64,000 nt of DNA. Origin: Panorpa germanica. Taxonomy: Eukaryota; Arthropoda; Insecta; Mecoptera; Panorpidae. The position numbers and the translations under genes are program-made. The DNA is taken from NCBI GenBank assembly GCA_963678705.1, contig CAVMBN010000158.1, positions 519,001 through 583,000 of the forward strand. Reading direction: 5' to 3'. The notes beneath the pieces are model-generated. The model did not search any database and was not told the origin of the DNA. It was given only the letters and a program-made list of their open reading frames with translations. This document shows positions 1-12,062 of this stretch, one piece after another; the stretch's first letter is position 1, and the number at the start of each line of letters is the position of its first letter.

Positions 1-1586
1 CTCATATACATACTTGTACTTATGCCTACTTACTTACCATTTGTTTGTTACCATTGAATGTTCATGAACGATCAATCACTATTTCTAAGAAAACCGCATA
101 TATTGTTCACTTAATCACTTATAACAATTAATACACTCTTATTATTATTTAAAACACGCATTTATATAAACTAATTCTTGTGTTTTAATATTATTTATAG
201 TTAATGTTATTCGACTTACTTGATAGTGGGCGGCAACCTTTTGTCTTCCGTATATATGTAGTGTTTATATGAGGTCTTCCTTATATATCTCTACAGATTT
301 CTTGAATTTTAAACCACTTGATGTTTTAGCACTAACACTAACCTAATTATTATCACTTTTTTTGTCTATCGCACTTATTAATGTCTTCTATCAAACATAA
401 AAGTTACAAATTTGATGTTATGTTTATAAGACCGCGTGTACGCGTAATGAAAAATTCGTTTTTAACACTGGTTTCCAACTGTCAAACTTTTGTAAAAACA
501 CTTTGTTTAGGGTAAATTAACACAAATTTAAAACAAACTTAAATACTTTTCGTTTGAAAAAGTATTCATATAATTTATTTAATTTTTTTCCATAATTAAT
601 TTCTCACTTTTAATCACTTTTTTCACCTAAAGTAGCAGGAGCTGATCACACACATAGTAGATAGGAACCACTTGTGTTGCAAAGCAATATTAACGTCCTT
701 GTAAACCAATACGTCGGTCTTCCTTTTTGTATTAAGTCCAATCTGTCTTGCCAGAGCTTATGCATATATGCATTCATCTCTTTGGCAATATATTTGGTAT
801 CGTCTCCAGACTTTTATCCTACAGCCGCATTAACTTTAAATCCTCGAAATTTGTCGCATTAATTTTAAATCATCAAAATTTGATTTTTTCAGTTCTAGCG
901 TAATTTGTACTTGAGTAAGTGCATGAGTGATTTTTAAATCTAAAGGAATTGTCCCCAATATCACTTGCACCACTTCTGTAGATACAGTTCTGCAACAACG
1001 CGTCATCGTCAATAACATAGTTCTTTGCATGGAAGATCTGGAAGATTGATCCTGTAATACCATGCCGAAGCACAATACACAACTATTAGCATAAATGCCC
1101 CCTTGTATAGTGTCGGCATAGTTGCCGAGTTTAAGCTTCATTCCGTCCTTGTGACACGCGCAAGGTGTGTTACAAGTTTATCAATTGTTGTTACTGTATT
1201 TGTTTCGTAGCTTTGTAGCTTCAAGAAACTACAGATTTTATATATAGCAGGTCGAGAACGGCTTTCTAGGGTTTCTGTACTATTTGCACCGATAAGGATC
1301 ACATTATCGTTGGCAAAACATATGTCTACACAACATTTCGAGTGAGAAACACAGTTCTCGTCGAATACCATGTTCCAGAGCTCAGGCCCCATTACAGATC
1401 GCTGAGGACAACCTTTAGATAGTTGCCTTTTCATGGAACGGTAATCGGTTTGTAAAATAATGTTCGACAATGAAAATAGTTTTCCATAGCGCAGTAGACG
1501 TACCTATAGCTTTTTGCCGCTCTAATTCTTTGAAGGTCACTTGGCCACCGGACATCAACAAAGACACACTGAATTTCTATAAATAT
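1..1586 (-). repeat. Array unit 1
   Basis: Complete 1586 bp unit. RT-derived frames are at 1138-1470 and 836-1141. It carries tttctaagaaaacc near 85, a variant shared with unit 2, while later units have tttccaagaaaacc. Confidence 0.95.
690..1580 (-). pseudogene. R1-like reverse transcriptase remnant in unit 1 (type copy for all units)
   Basis: Minus-strand pieces in RT order. A motif A remnant (FVDV followed by RWPS) lies near 1540-1565. Next is a 110-codon stretch (1138-1470) holding KGCPQRSVMGP, equivalent to the GCPQGSVLGP motif, and CFANDNVILIG, equivalent to the FADD motif. A third stretch (836-1141) holds QRTMLLTMTRCCRTVSTE followed by GTIPLDL, a thumb signature typical of R1/LOA-like RTs. 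Beyond it, WQDRLDLIQKGRPTY near 720-780 resembles the post-RT region of that group. The pieces lie in different frames, the glycine of PQGS is Arg, and the second Asp position of FADD is disrupted (FAND). It cannot be an active polymerase. The longest start codons are TTG, so the short frames should not be taken as genes. Confidence 0.75.
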
Positions 1587-3172
1587 CTCATATACATACT
1601 TGTACTTATGCCTACTTACTTACCATTTGTTTGTTACCATTGAATGTTCATGAACGATCAATCACTATTTCTAAGAAAACCGCATATATTGTTCACTTAA
1701 TCACTTATAACAATTAATACACTCTTATTATTATTTAAAACACGCATTTATATAAACTAATTCTTGTGTTTTAATATTATTTATAGTTAATGTTATTCGA
1801 CTTACTTGATAGTGGGCGGCAACCTTTTGTCTTCCGTATATATGTAGTGTTTATATGAGGTCTTCCTTATATATCTCTACAGATTTCTTGAATTTTAAAC
1901 CACTTGATGTTTTAGCACTAACACTAACCTAATTATTATCACTTTTTTTGTCTATCGCACTTATTAATGTCTTCTATCAAATATCAAAGTTACAAATTTG
2001 ATGTTATGTTTATAAGACCGCGTGTACGCGTAATAAAAAATTCGTTTTTAACACTGGTTTCCAACTGTCAAACTTTTGTAAAAACACTTTGTTTAGGGTA
2101 AATTAACACAAATTTAAAACAAACTTAAATACTTTTCGTTTGAAAAAGTATTCATATAATTTATTTAATTTTTTTCCATAATTAATTTCTCACTTTTAAT
2201 CACTTTTTTCACCTAAAGTAGCAGGAGCCGATCACACACATAGTATATAGGAACCACTTGTGTTGCAAAGCAATATTAACGTCCTTGTAAACCAATACGT
2301 CGGTCTTCCTTTTTGTATTAAGTCCAATCTGTCTTGCAAGAGCTTATGCATATATGCATTCATCTCTTTGGCAATATATTTGGTATCGTCTCCAGACTTT
2401 TATCCTACAGCCGCATTAACTTTAAATCCTCAAAATTTGTCGCATTAATTTTAAATCATTAAAATTTGATTTTTTCAGTTCTAGCGTAATTTGTCCTTGA
2501 GTAAGTGCATGAGTGATTTTTAAATCTAAAGGAATTGTCTTCAATATCACTTGCACCTCTTCTGTAGATACAGTTCTGCAACAACGCGTCATCGTCAATA
2601 ACATAGTTCTTTGCATGGAAGATCTGGAAGATTGATCCTGTAATACCATGCCGAAGCACAATACACAACTATTAGCATAAATGCCCCCTTGTATAGTGTC
2701 GGCATAGTTGCCGAGTTTAAGCTTCATTCCGTCCTTGTGACACGCGCAAGGTGTGTTACAAGCTTATTATTCGTTGTTACTGTGTTTGTTTCGTAGCTTT
2801 GTAGCTTCAAGAAATTACAGATTTTATATATAGCAGGTCGAGAACGGCTTTCTAGGGTTTCTGTACTATTTGCACCGATAAGGATCACATTATCGTTGGC
2901 AAAACATATGTCTACACAACCTTTCGAGTGAGAAACACAGTTCTCGTCGAATACCATGTTCCAGAGCTCAGGCCCCATTACAGATCGCTGAGGACAACCT
3001 TTAGATAGTTGCCTTTTCATGGAACGGTAATCGGTTTGTAAAATAATGTTCGACAATGAAAATAGTTCTCCATAGCGCAGTAGACGTACCTATAGGTTTT
3101 TGCCGCTCTAATTCTTTGAAGGTCACTTGGCCACCGGACATCAACAAAGACACACTGAATTTCTATAAATAT
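1587..3172 (-). repeat. Array unit 2
   Basis: Complete 1586 bp unit, closest by eye to unit 1 (shares tttctaag and the long 5' variant block). RT frame 2724-3056 and thumb frame 2422-2727 are both open. Confidence 0.95.
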
Positions 3173-4757
3173 CTCATATACATACTTGTACTTATGCCTA
3201 CTTACTTACCATTTGTTTGTTACCATTGAATGTTCATGAACGATCAATCACTATTTCCAAGAAAACCGCATATATTGTTCACTTAATCACTTATAACAAT
3301 TAATACACTCTCATTATTATTTAAAACACGCATTTATATAAACTAATTCTTGTGTTTTAATATTATTTATAGTTAATGTTATTCGACTTACTTGATAGTG
3401 GGCGGCAACCTTTTGTCTTCCGTATATTTGTAGTGTTTATATGAGGTCTTCCTTATACATCTCTACAGATTTCTTGAATTTTAAACCTTTGATGTTTTAG
3501 CACTAACACTAACCTAATTATTATCACTTTTTTAGTCTATCGCACTTATTAATGTCTTATATCAAACATCAAAGTTACAAATTTGAGGTTATGTTTATAA
3601 GACCGCGTGTATGCGTAATGAAAAATTCGTTTTTAACACTGGTTTCCAACTGTCAAACTTTTGTGAAAACACTTTGTTTAGGGTAAATTAACACAAATTT
3701 AAAACAAACTTAAATACTTTTCGTTTGAAAAAGTATTCATATAATTTATTTAATTTTTTTCCATAATTAATTTCTTACTTTTAATCACTTTTTTCACCTA
3801 AAGTAGCAGGAGCCGATCACACACATAGTAGATAGGAACCACTTGTGTTGCAAAGCAATATTAACGTCCTTGTAAACCAATACGTAGGTCTTCCTTCTTG
3901 TATTAAGACCCATCTGTCTAGCCAGAGCTTATGCATATATGCATTCATCTCTTTGGCAATATATTTGGTATCGTCTCCAGACTTTTATCCTACAGCCGCA
4001 TTAACTTTTAATCCTCGAAATTTGTCGCATTAATTTTAAATCATCAAAATTTGATTTTTTCAGTTCTAGCGTAATTTGTACTTGAGAAAGTGCATGAGTG
4101 ATTTTTAAATCTAAAGGAATTGTCCCCAATATCACTTGCACCACTTCTGTAGATACAGTTCTGCAACAACGCGTCATCGTCAATAACATAATTCTTTGCA
4201 TGGAAGATCTGGAAAATTGATCCTGTAATACCATGCCGAAGCACAATACACAACTATTAGCATAAATGCCCCCTTGTATAGTGTCGGCATAGTTGCCGAG
4301 TTTAAGCTTCATTCCGTCCTTGTGACACGCGCAAGGTGTGTTACAAGTTTATCATTCGTTGTTACTGTATTTGTTTCGTAGCTTTGTAGCTTAAAGAAAC
4401 TACAGATTTTATATATAGCAGGTCGAGAACGGCTTTCTAGGATTTCTGTACTATTTGCACCGATAAGGATCACATTATCGTTGGCAAAACATATGTCTAC
4501 ACAACCTTTCTAGTGAGAAACACAGTTCTCGTCGAATACCATGTTCCAGAGCTCAGGCCCCATTACAGATCGCTGAGGACAACCTTTAGATAGTTGCCTT
4601 TTCATGGAACGGTAATCGGTTTGTAAAATAATGTTCGACAATGAAAATAGTTCTCCATAGCGCAGTAGACGTACCTATAGGTTTTTGCCGGTCTAATTCT
4701 TTGAAGGTCACTTGGCCACCGGACATCAACAAAGACACACTGAATTTCTATAAATAT
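3173..4757 (-). repeat. Array unit 3
   Basis: 1585 bp unit. The RT frame is interrupted by a TAG (minus strand, 4510-4512) caused by a C-to-T change on the plus strand. Thumb frame 4001-4312 is open and extended. Two bases of the usual aaaccacttg are missing near 3486. Confidence 0.95.
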
Positions 4758-6342
4758 CTCATATACATACTTGTACTTATGCCTACTTACTTACCGTTTG
4801 TTTGTTACCATTGAATGTTCATGAACGATCAATCACTATTTCCAAGAAAACCGCATATATTGTTCACTTAATCACTTATAACAATTAATACACTCTCATT
4901 ATTATTTAAAACACGCATTTATATAAACTAATTCTTTTGTTTTAATATTATTTATAGTTAATGTTATTCGACTTACTTGATAGTGGGCGGCAACCTTTTG
5001 TCTTCCGTATATATGTAGTGTTTATATGAGGTCTTCCTTATATATCTCTACAGATTTCTTGAATTTTAAACCACTTGATGTTTTAGCACTAACACTAACC
5101 TAATTATTATCACTTTTTTTGTCTATCGCACTTATTAATGTCTTATAACAAACATCAAAATTACAAATTTGAGGTTATGTTTATAAGACCGCGTGTACGC
5201 GTAATGAAAAATTCGTTTTTAACACTAGTTTCCAACTGTCAAACTTTTGTAAAAACACTTTGTTTAGGGTAAATTAACACAAATTTAAAACAAACTTAAA
5301 TACTTTTAGTTTAAAAAAGTATTCATATAATTTATTTAATTTTTTTCCATAATTAATTTCTCACTTTTAATCACTTTTTTCACCTAAAGTAGCAGGAGCC
5401 GATCACACACATAGTAGATAGGAACCACTTGTGTTGCAAAGCAATATTAACGTCCTTGTAAACCAATACGTAGGTCTTCCTTTTTGTATTAGGACCCATC
5501 TGTCTTGCCAGAGCTTATGCATAAATGCATTCATCTCTTTTGCAATATATTTAGTATCGTCTCCAGACTTTTATCCTACAGCCGCATTAACTTTAAATCC
5601 TCGAAATTTGTCGCATTAATTTTAAATCATCAAAATTTGATTTTTTCAGTTCTAGCGTAATTTGTACTTGAGTAAGTGCATGAGTGATTTTTAAATCTAA
5701 AGAATTGTCCCCAATATCACTTGCACCACTTCTGTAGATACAGTTCTGCAACAACGCGTCATCGTCAATAACATAGTTCTTTGCATGGAAGATCTGGAAG
5801 ATTGATCCTGTAATACCATGCCAAAGCACAATACACAACTATTAGTATAAATGCCCCTTTGTATAGTGTAGGCATAGTTGCCGAGTTTAAGCTTCATTCC
5901 GTCCTTGTGACACGCGCAAGGTGTGTTACAAGTTTATCATTCGTTGTTACTGTATTTGTTTCGTAGCTTTGTAGCTTCAAGAAACTACAGATTTTATATA
6001 TAGCAGGTCGAGAACAGCTTTCTAGGGTTTCTGTACTATTTGCACCGATAAGGATCACATAATCGTTGGCAAAACATATGTCTACACAACCTTTCGAGTG
6101 AGAAACACAGTTCTCGTCGAATACCATGTTCCAGAGCTCAGGCCCCATTACAGATCGCTGAGGACAACCTTTAGATAGTTGCTTCTTCATGGAACGGTAA
6201 TCGGTTTGTAAAATAATGTTCGACAATGAAAATAGTTCTCCATAGCGCAGTAGACGTACCTATAAGTTTTTGCCGGTCTAATTCTTTGAAGGTCACTTGG
6301 CCACCGGACATCAACAAAGGCACACTGAATTTCTATAAATAT
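4758..6342 (-). repeat. Array unit 4
   Basis: 1585 bp unit. It has lost one G in the usual aaaggaattg near 5701, shifting the thumb frame. Units 5 and 6 share the same deletion, marking a local lineage. RT frame 5894-6226 is open. Confidence 0.95.
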
Positions 6343-7926
6343 CTCATATACATACTTGTACTTATGCCTACTTACTTACCATTTGTTTGTTACCATTAAA
6401 TGTTCATGAACGATCAATCACTATTTCCAAGAAAACCGCATATATTGTTCACTTAATCACTTATAACAATTAATACACTCTCATTATTATTTAAAACACG
6501 CATTTATATAAACTAATTCTTGTGTTTTAATATTATTTATAGTTATTGTTATTCGACTTACTTGATAGTGGGCGGCAACCTTTTGTCTTCCGTATATTTG
6601 TAGTGTTTATATGAGGTTTTTCTTATATATCTCTACAGATTTCTTGAATTTTAAACCACTTGATGTTTTAGCACTAACTCTAACCTAATTATTATCACTT
6701 TTTTTGTCTATCGCACTTATTAATGTCTTATATCAAACATCAAAGTTACAAATTTGAGGTTATGTTTATAAGACCGCGTGTACGCGTAATGAAAAATTCG
6801 TTTTTAACACTGGTTTCCAACTGTCAAACTTTTGTAAAAACACTTTGTTTAGGGTAAATTAACACAAATTTAAAACAAACTTAAATACTTTTCGTTTGAA
6901 AAAGTATTCATATAATTTATTTAATTTTTTTCCATAATTAATTTCTCACTTTTATTCACTTTTTTCACCTAAAGTAGCAGGAGCCGATCACACACATAGT
7001 AGATAGGAACCACTTGTGTTGCAAAGCAATATTAACGTCCTTGTAAACCAATACGTAGGTCTTCTTTTTTGTATTAAGTCCCATCTGTCTTGCTAGAGCT
7101 TATGCATATATGCATTCATCTCTTTGGCAATATATTTGGTATCGTCTCCAGACTTTTATCCTACAGCCGCATTAACTTTAAATCCTTGAAATTTGTCGCA
7201 TTAATTTTAAATCATCAAAATTTGATTTTTTCAGTTCTAGCGTAATTTGTACTTGAGTAAGTGCATGAGTGATTTTTAAATCTAAAGAATTGTCCCTAAT
7301 ATCACTTGCACCACTTCTGTAGATACAGTTCTGCAACAACGCGTCATCGTCAATAACATAGTTCTTTGCATGGAAGATCTGGAAGATTGATCCTGTAATA
7401 CCATGCCGAAGCACAATACACAACTATTAGCATAAATGCCTCCTTGTATAGTGTCGGCATAGTTTCCGAGTTTAAGCTTTATTCCGTCTTTGTGACACGC
7501 GCAAGGTGTATTACAAGTTTATCATTTGTTTTACTGTATTTGTTTCGTAGCTTTGTAGCTTCAAGAAACTACAGATTTTATATATAGCAGGTCAAGAACA
7601 GCTTTCTAGGGTTTCTGTACTATTTGCACCGATAAGGATCACATTATCGTTGGCAAAACATATGTCTACACAACCTTTCGAGTGAGAAACACAGTTCTCG
7701 TCGAATACCATGTTCCAGAACTCAGGCCCCATTACAGATCGCTGAGGACAACCTTTAGATAGTTGCCTTTTCATGGAACGGTAATCGGTTTGTAAAATAA
7801 TGTTCGACAATGAAAATAGTTCTCCATAGCGCAGTAGACGTACCTATAGGTTTTTGCCGGTCTAATTCTTTGAAGGTCACTTGGCCACCGGACATCAACA
7901 AAGACACACTGAATTTCTATAAATAT
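6343..7926 (-). repeat. Array unit 5
   Basis: 1584 bp unit. It shares the aaagaattg deletion with units 4 and 6. It also carries the atcatttgttttactg variant near 7520, shared with units 8 and 10, which shortens the RT frame to 7592-7810. Confidence 0.95.
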
Positions 7927-7955
7927 CTCATATACATACTTGTACTTATGCCTAC

Positions 7956-8609
7956 TTACTTACCATTGACGATGACTGGTGAGTGGTCAGATGAGAGATC
8001 CAGGCTTGACTCAGCTTTGAGGTAATTAGAGGAAATTCCTTTTACTACGCAAAAATCGATTAGATCAGGAGTTTTTGCCATATCCGTTGGCCAGTACGTC
8101 GGTTCACCACTTGAAAGGGTTGTAAAACCATGTGTTTTAACGCATTTATACAGTTCATTTCCCTTAGGATTTGTAAGTCTTGATCCCCATTCGGGGTGCT
8201 TTGCGTTAAAATCCCCTCCTGATATGAAACGTGGACCTAGTGTATTGTAATAAGAGTAGAACTGTTCAGACTTTATGTTGTGTTTCGGTGGACAGTATAC
8301 TGCGGAGATAGTTAAATGTCTGTTCAGCTCGCTTATTACAATACTTGTTGCTTGCAGGAAGTCTTGGCGATATTCATTAATTTCATGGTGTTGTATAGAA
8401 GACTTAATGATGATAGCTGTTCCTCCATGCGCTTTATTGTCCGGATGTTTAGTGTCATATATTCTATAGTTTGGAACCTTCATATAGCTTTTAGTGGTAA
8501 AGTGCGTTTCAGAAACTAGCAAAATGTCAATGTTTTGGTTTAGAAGAAAGGAAATTACTTCTTGGCTGTGTTTAGCAAGACCATTGGCGTTCCAGAGTGC
8601 GATTCTTAG
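7956..8609 (-). pseudogene. Jockey ORF2 fragment: AP-like endonuclease only
   Basis: The ORF2 frame is readable from 8609 (LRIALWNANGLAKHSQ) and holds the apurinic-type endonuclease of non-LTR elements, which nicks the target DNA. Visible motifs are WNANG at the start, SETHF, GGTAIII, YCPPKH, GGDFNAKHP and a terminal SSDHSPV. The frame then runs into array sequence and stops, so RT and the C-terminus are gone. No ATG lies between the upstream stop in this frame and WNANG; the first codon positions overlap the ORF1 stop, so start by termination-reinitiation is possible (inference). Confidence 0.85.
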
Positions 8610-9802
8610 GGACGTGAAGAGATTGGCAAGCGTGAGACTAAGGTTGTGATGAGATTGAGCATTGTACTCATTTGTTCCACCAGACTTTTCATCATAACTT
8701 TTAGTTCGGCGATGTCATTTGACTGCACGTTCGATTCACTATGATTTTGTTGCACTTGTTCAGATTGGGTTTTCACTGTTTGGTTACTAACCACCTGTGC
8801 AAAGGAGGTACCTGACTGGACTTGGCGTGATGGTAATGGGGCAACAGTTTCTGAAAATCTGGGTCTAAGTGGAGGAAATTTGCGCTCTACGATTTGCCTA
8901 TAAACATCGCATCCTTTGTAGTTGGCTGTGTGATTGTTATTGCAGAGAACACATTTAACTTTTTCGTTTAATTTGTTCTTCCAGTCACACTGGCTGGTAT
9001 GGTGATCGCCTGCGCATTTAACACATCTTGCGTTTCGGTAACAGTAGGTTTTGGTGTGACCATATCTTTGGCATTTTGTGCATTGCGGTACCTCCCTTTT
9101 GAATTTTGGTGGTTCAATTTTAATTTTACTATTTAGTAGGAATTCCAGGTCAAAGATGTCTTTGTTGTTAGGCTTTTGTTCTAATTCTACAAAGAACAAT
9201 GGTAAAGGAATTTTAGTGGTCCTTTGTTTGATGTTGCTTATTCGAATGACCTTGTGCCCATAGTTTTCTAATTCTTTCTTTATGTCCGATTCATCCGTGG
9301 AGTGATGTAGGTGTCTTACCACCACTTTATAGCTTTTGTCCATTTTTTGTTGGTATGTGTGGAACTCGGTGTTCCTATCCTTTAGGAGTGTCACTATTCT
9401 TTGGTATGTTTCAATATCCTGGAGCTGCAGCTTTACTTGCGATCCTCCGATCAACTTACTTTGATAGGCGTTTTTGGCGTGCGTGTCTAGCAGGCTAGTG
9501 AGAGGTTTGATGTCGTTGACTCCATATATAAACAGTGGTGGTGGTTTGTGTTCTGCGACTTTAACTTCTTCTGATGCATTAGCATCGGAGAGTTCGTCGA
9601 ACCTATTCGCTAATGGTATTGGGTTTAACCAGTAATCCCCTAGTGTTTTTTGCCTCACATTCCTTGGTGCATCTGGACTGACTCTTTTTTTCTTCCTATT
9701 GTTTGAAACGTTTTGCCAAACGTCCCGCGGATTTTTTATCTCTTCATGCTTTTCTTGGATGGTTCCCATCGTATCTTGTATAGCATCCGCCATACTTTCT
9801 AG
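7968..9802 (-). mobile_element. Jockey-clade non-LTR retrotransposon, 3'-deleted, inside the array
   Basis: A 1.8 kb minus-strand fragment with an apparently intact ORF1 and the endonuclease part of ORF2. It stops at the array junction near 7967 before any RT. Most non-LTR copies are 5'-truncated; this one lacks the 3' end instead. The simplest reading is a longer insertion near offset 912 of unit 6, followed by one deletion that removed the Jockey 3' half and offsets 42-912 of the unit. No target-site duplication can be recognised. Confidence 0.88.
8606..9793 (-). CDS. Jockey-type ORF1 (Gag-like RNA-binding protein)
   Basis: An uninterrupted 395-codon frame from ATG (MADAIQDTMG) to TAA. ORF1 proteins of Jockey-clade elements bind element RNA and form ribonucleoprotein particles. 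Residues about 120-235 match the PRE_C2HC type region seen in insect Jockey ORF1p. Three zinc-knuckle-like motifs follow: C-K-C-Q-R-Y-G-H (238-251), C-V-K-C (257-269) and C-V-L-C (281-295). The C-terminal ~50 residues are Gln/Ser-rich and end in a Leu/Met-rich segment. The stop overlaps the start of the ORF2 frame. Decayed relatives of this ORF lie at 42400-42550 (plus) and 52878-53900 (minus). The open frame suggests a fairly young copy, but without RT it cannot move alone. Confidence 0.88.
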   Translation of the reverse strand: MADAIQDTMGTIQEKHEEIKNPRDVWQNVSNNRKKKRVSPDAPRNVRQKTLGDYWLNPIPLANRFDELSDANASEEVKVAEHKPPPLFIYGVNDIKPLTSLLDTHAKNAYQSKLIGGSQVKLQLQDIETYQRIVTLLKDRNTEFHTYQQKMDKSYKVVVRHLHHSTDESDIKKELENYGHKVIRISNIKQRTTKIPLPLFFVELEQKPNNKDIFDLEFLLNSKIKIEPPKFKREVPQCTKCQRYGHTKTYCYRNARCVKCAGDHHTSQCDWKNKLNEKVKCVLCNNNHTANYKGCDVYRQIVERKFPPLRPRFSETVAPLPSRQVQSGTSFAQVVSNQTVKTQSEQVQQNHSESNVQSNDIAELKVMMKSLVEQMSTMLNLITTLVSRLPISSRP

Positions 9803-10476
9803 TGAGCAAGTGCATGAGTGATTTTTAAATCTAAAGAATTGTCCCTAATATCACTTGCACCACTTCTGTAGATACAGTTCTGCAACAACGCGTCATCGTC
9901 AATAACATAGTTCTTTGCATGGAAGATCTGCAAGATTGATCCTGTAATACCATGCCGAAGCACAATACACAACTATTAGCATAAATGCCCGTTTGTATAG
10001 TGTCGGCATAGTTGCCGAGTTTAAGCTTCATTCCGTCCTTGTGACACGCGCAAGGTGTGTTACAAGTTTATCATTCGTTGTTACTGTATTTGTTTCGTAG
10101 CTTTGTAGCTTCAAGAAACTACAGATTTTATATATAGCAGGTCGAGAACGGCTTTCTAGGGTTTCTGTACTATTTGCACCGATAAGGATCACATTATCGT
10201 TGGCAAAACATATGTCTACACAACCTTTCGAGTGAGAAACACAGTTCTCGTCGAATACCATGTTCCAGAGCTCAGGCCCCATTACAGATCGCTGAGGACA
10301 ACCTTTAGATAGTTGCCTTTTCATGGAACGGTAATCGGTTTGTAAAATAATGTTCGACAATGAAAATAGTTCTCCATAGCGCAGTAGACGTACCTATAGG
10401 TTTTTGCCGGTCTAATTCTTTGAAGGTCACTTGGCCACCGGACATCAACAAAGGCACACTGAATTTCTATAAATAT

Positions 10477-12062
10477 CTCATATACATACTTGTACTTATG
10501 CCTACTTACTTACCATTTGTTTGTTACCATTGAATGTTCATGAACGATCAATCACTATTTCCAAGAAAACCGCATATATTGTTCACTTAATCACTTATAA
10601 CAATTAATACACTCTCATTATTATTTAAAACACGCATTTATATAAACTAATTCTTGTGTTTTAATATTATTTATAGTTAATGTTATTCGACCTACTTGAT
10701 AGTAAGCGGCAACCTTTTGTCTTCCGTATATTTGTAGTGTTTATATGAGGTTTTCCTTATATATCTCTACAGATTTCTTGAATTTTAAACCACTTGATGT
10801 TTTAGCACTAACTCTAACCTAATTATTATCACTTTTTTTGTCTATCGCACTTATTAATGTCTTATATCAAACATCAAAGTTACAAATTTGAGGTTATGTT
10901 TATAAGACCGCGTGTACGCGTAATGAAAAATTCGTTTTTAACACTGGTTTCCAACTGTCAAACTTTTGTAAAAACACTTTGTTTAGGGTAAATTAACACA
11001 AATTTAAAACAAACTTAAATACTTTTCGTTTAAAAAAGTATTCATATAATTTATTTAATTTTTTTCCATAATTAATTTCTCACTTTTAATCACTTTTTTC
11101 ACCTAAAGTAGCAGGAGCCGATCACACACATAGTAGATAGGAACCACTTGTGTTGCAAAGCAATATTAACGTCCTTGTAAACCAATACGTAGGTCTTCTT
11201 TTTTGTATTAAGTCCCATCTGTCTTGCCAGAGCTTATGCATATATGCATTCATCTCTTTGGCAATATATTTGGTATCGTCTCCAGACTTTTATCCTACAG
11301 CCGCATTAACTTTAAATCCTCGAAATTTGTCGCATTAACTTTAAATCATCAAAATTTGATTTTTTCAGTTCTAGCGTAATTTGTACTTGAGTAAGTGCAT
11401 GAGTGATTTTTAAATCTAAAGGAATTGTCCCCAATATCACTTGCACCACTTCTGTAGATACAGTTCTGCAACAACGCGTCATCAACAATAACATAGTTCT
11501 TTGCATGGAAGATCTGGAAGATTGATCCTGTAATACCATGCCGAAGCACAATACACAACTATTAGCATAAATGCCCCCTTGTATAGTGTCGGCATAGTTG
11601 CCGAGTTTAAGCTTCACTTCGTCTTTGTGACACGCGCAAGGTGTATTACAAGTTTATCATTCGTTGTTACTGTATTTGTTTCGTAGCTTTGTAGCTTCAA
11701 GAAACTACAGATTTTATATATAGCAGGTCGAGAACGGCTTTCTAGGGTTTCTGTACTATTTGCACCGATAAGGATCACATTATCGTTGGCAAAACATATG
11801 TCTACACAACCTTTCGAGTGAGAAACACAGTTCTCGTCGAATACCATGTTCCAGAGCTCAGGCCCTATTACAAATCGCTGAGGACAACCTTTAGATAGTT
11901 GCCTTTTCATGGAACGGTAATCGGTTTGTAAAATAATGTTCGACAATGAAAATAGTTCTCCATAGCGCAGTAGACGTACCTATAGGTTTTTGCCGGTCTA
12001 ATTCTTTGAAGGTCACTTGGCCACCGGGCATCAACAAAGGCACACTGAATTTCTATAAATAT
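10477..12062 (-). repeat. Array unit 7
   Basis: 1586 bp unit. RT frame 11614-11946 and thumb frame 11312-11617 are open. It carries atcaacaataac near 11481 where most units have atcgtcaataac; unit 9 shares this. Confidence 0.95.

Larger units (their letters stand above)
7927..10476 (-). repeat. Array unit 6, interrupted by a Jockey remnant
   Basis: The first 41 bp (7927-7967) and the segment from offset about 913 to the end (9803-10476) are normal array sequence. Offsets 42-912 are missing and 7968-9802 is a foreign Jockey fragment. The RT frame 10028-10360 survives in the right part. Confidence 0.92.

Noticed and set aside
674..862. A 62-codon plus-strand frame repeated in nearly every array unit
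   Set aside because: It starts with TTG, is antisense to the post-RT region, and is kept only because the whole unit is repeated.
7592..8025. Frames crossing the array/Jockey junction near 7968
   Set aside because: They join array sequence to the inserted fragment by chance.
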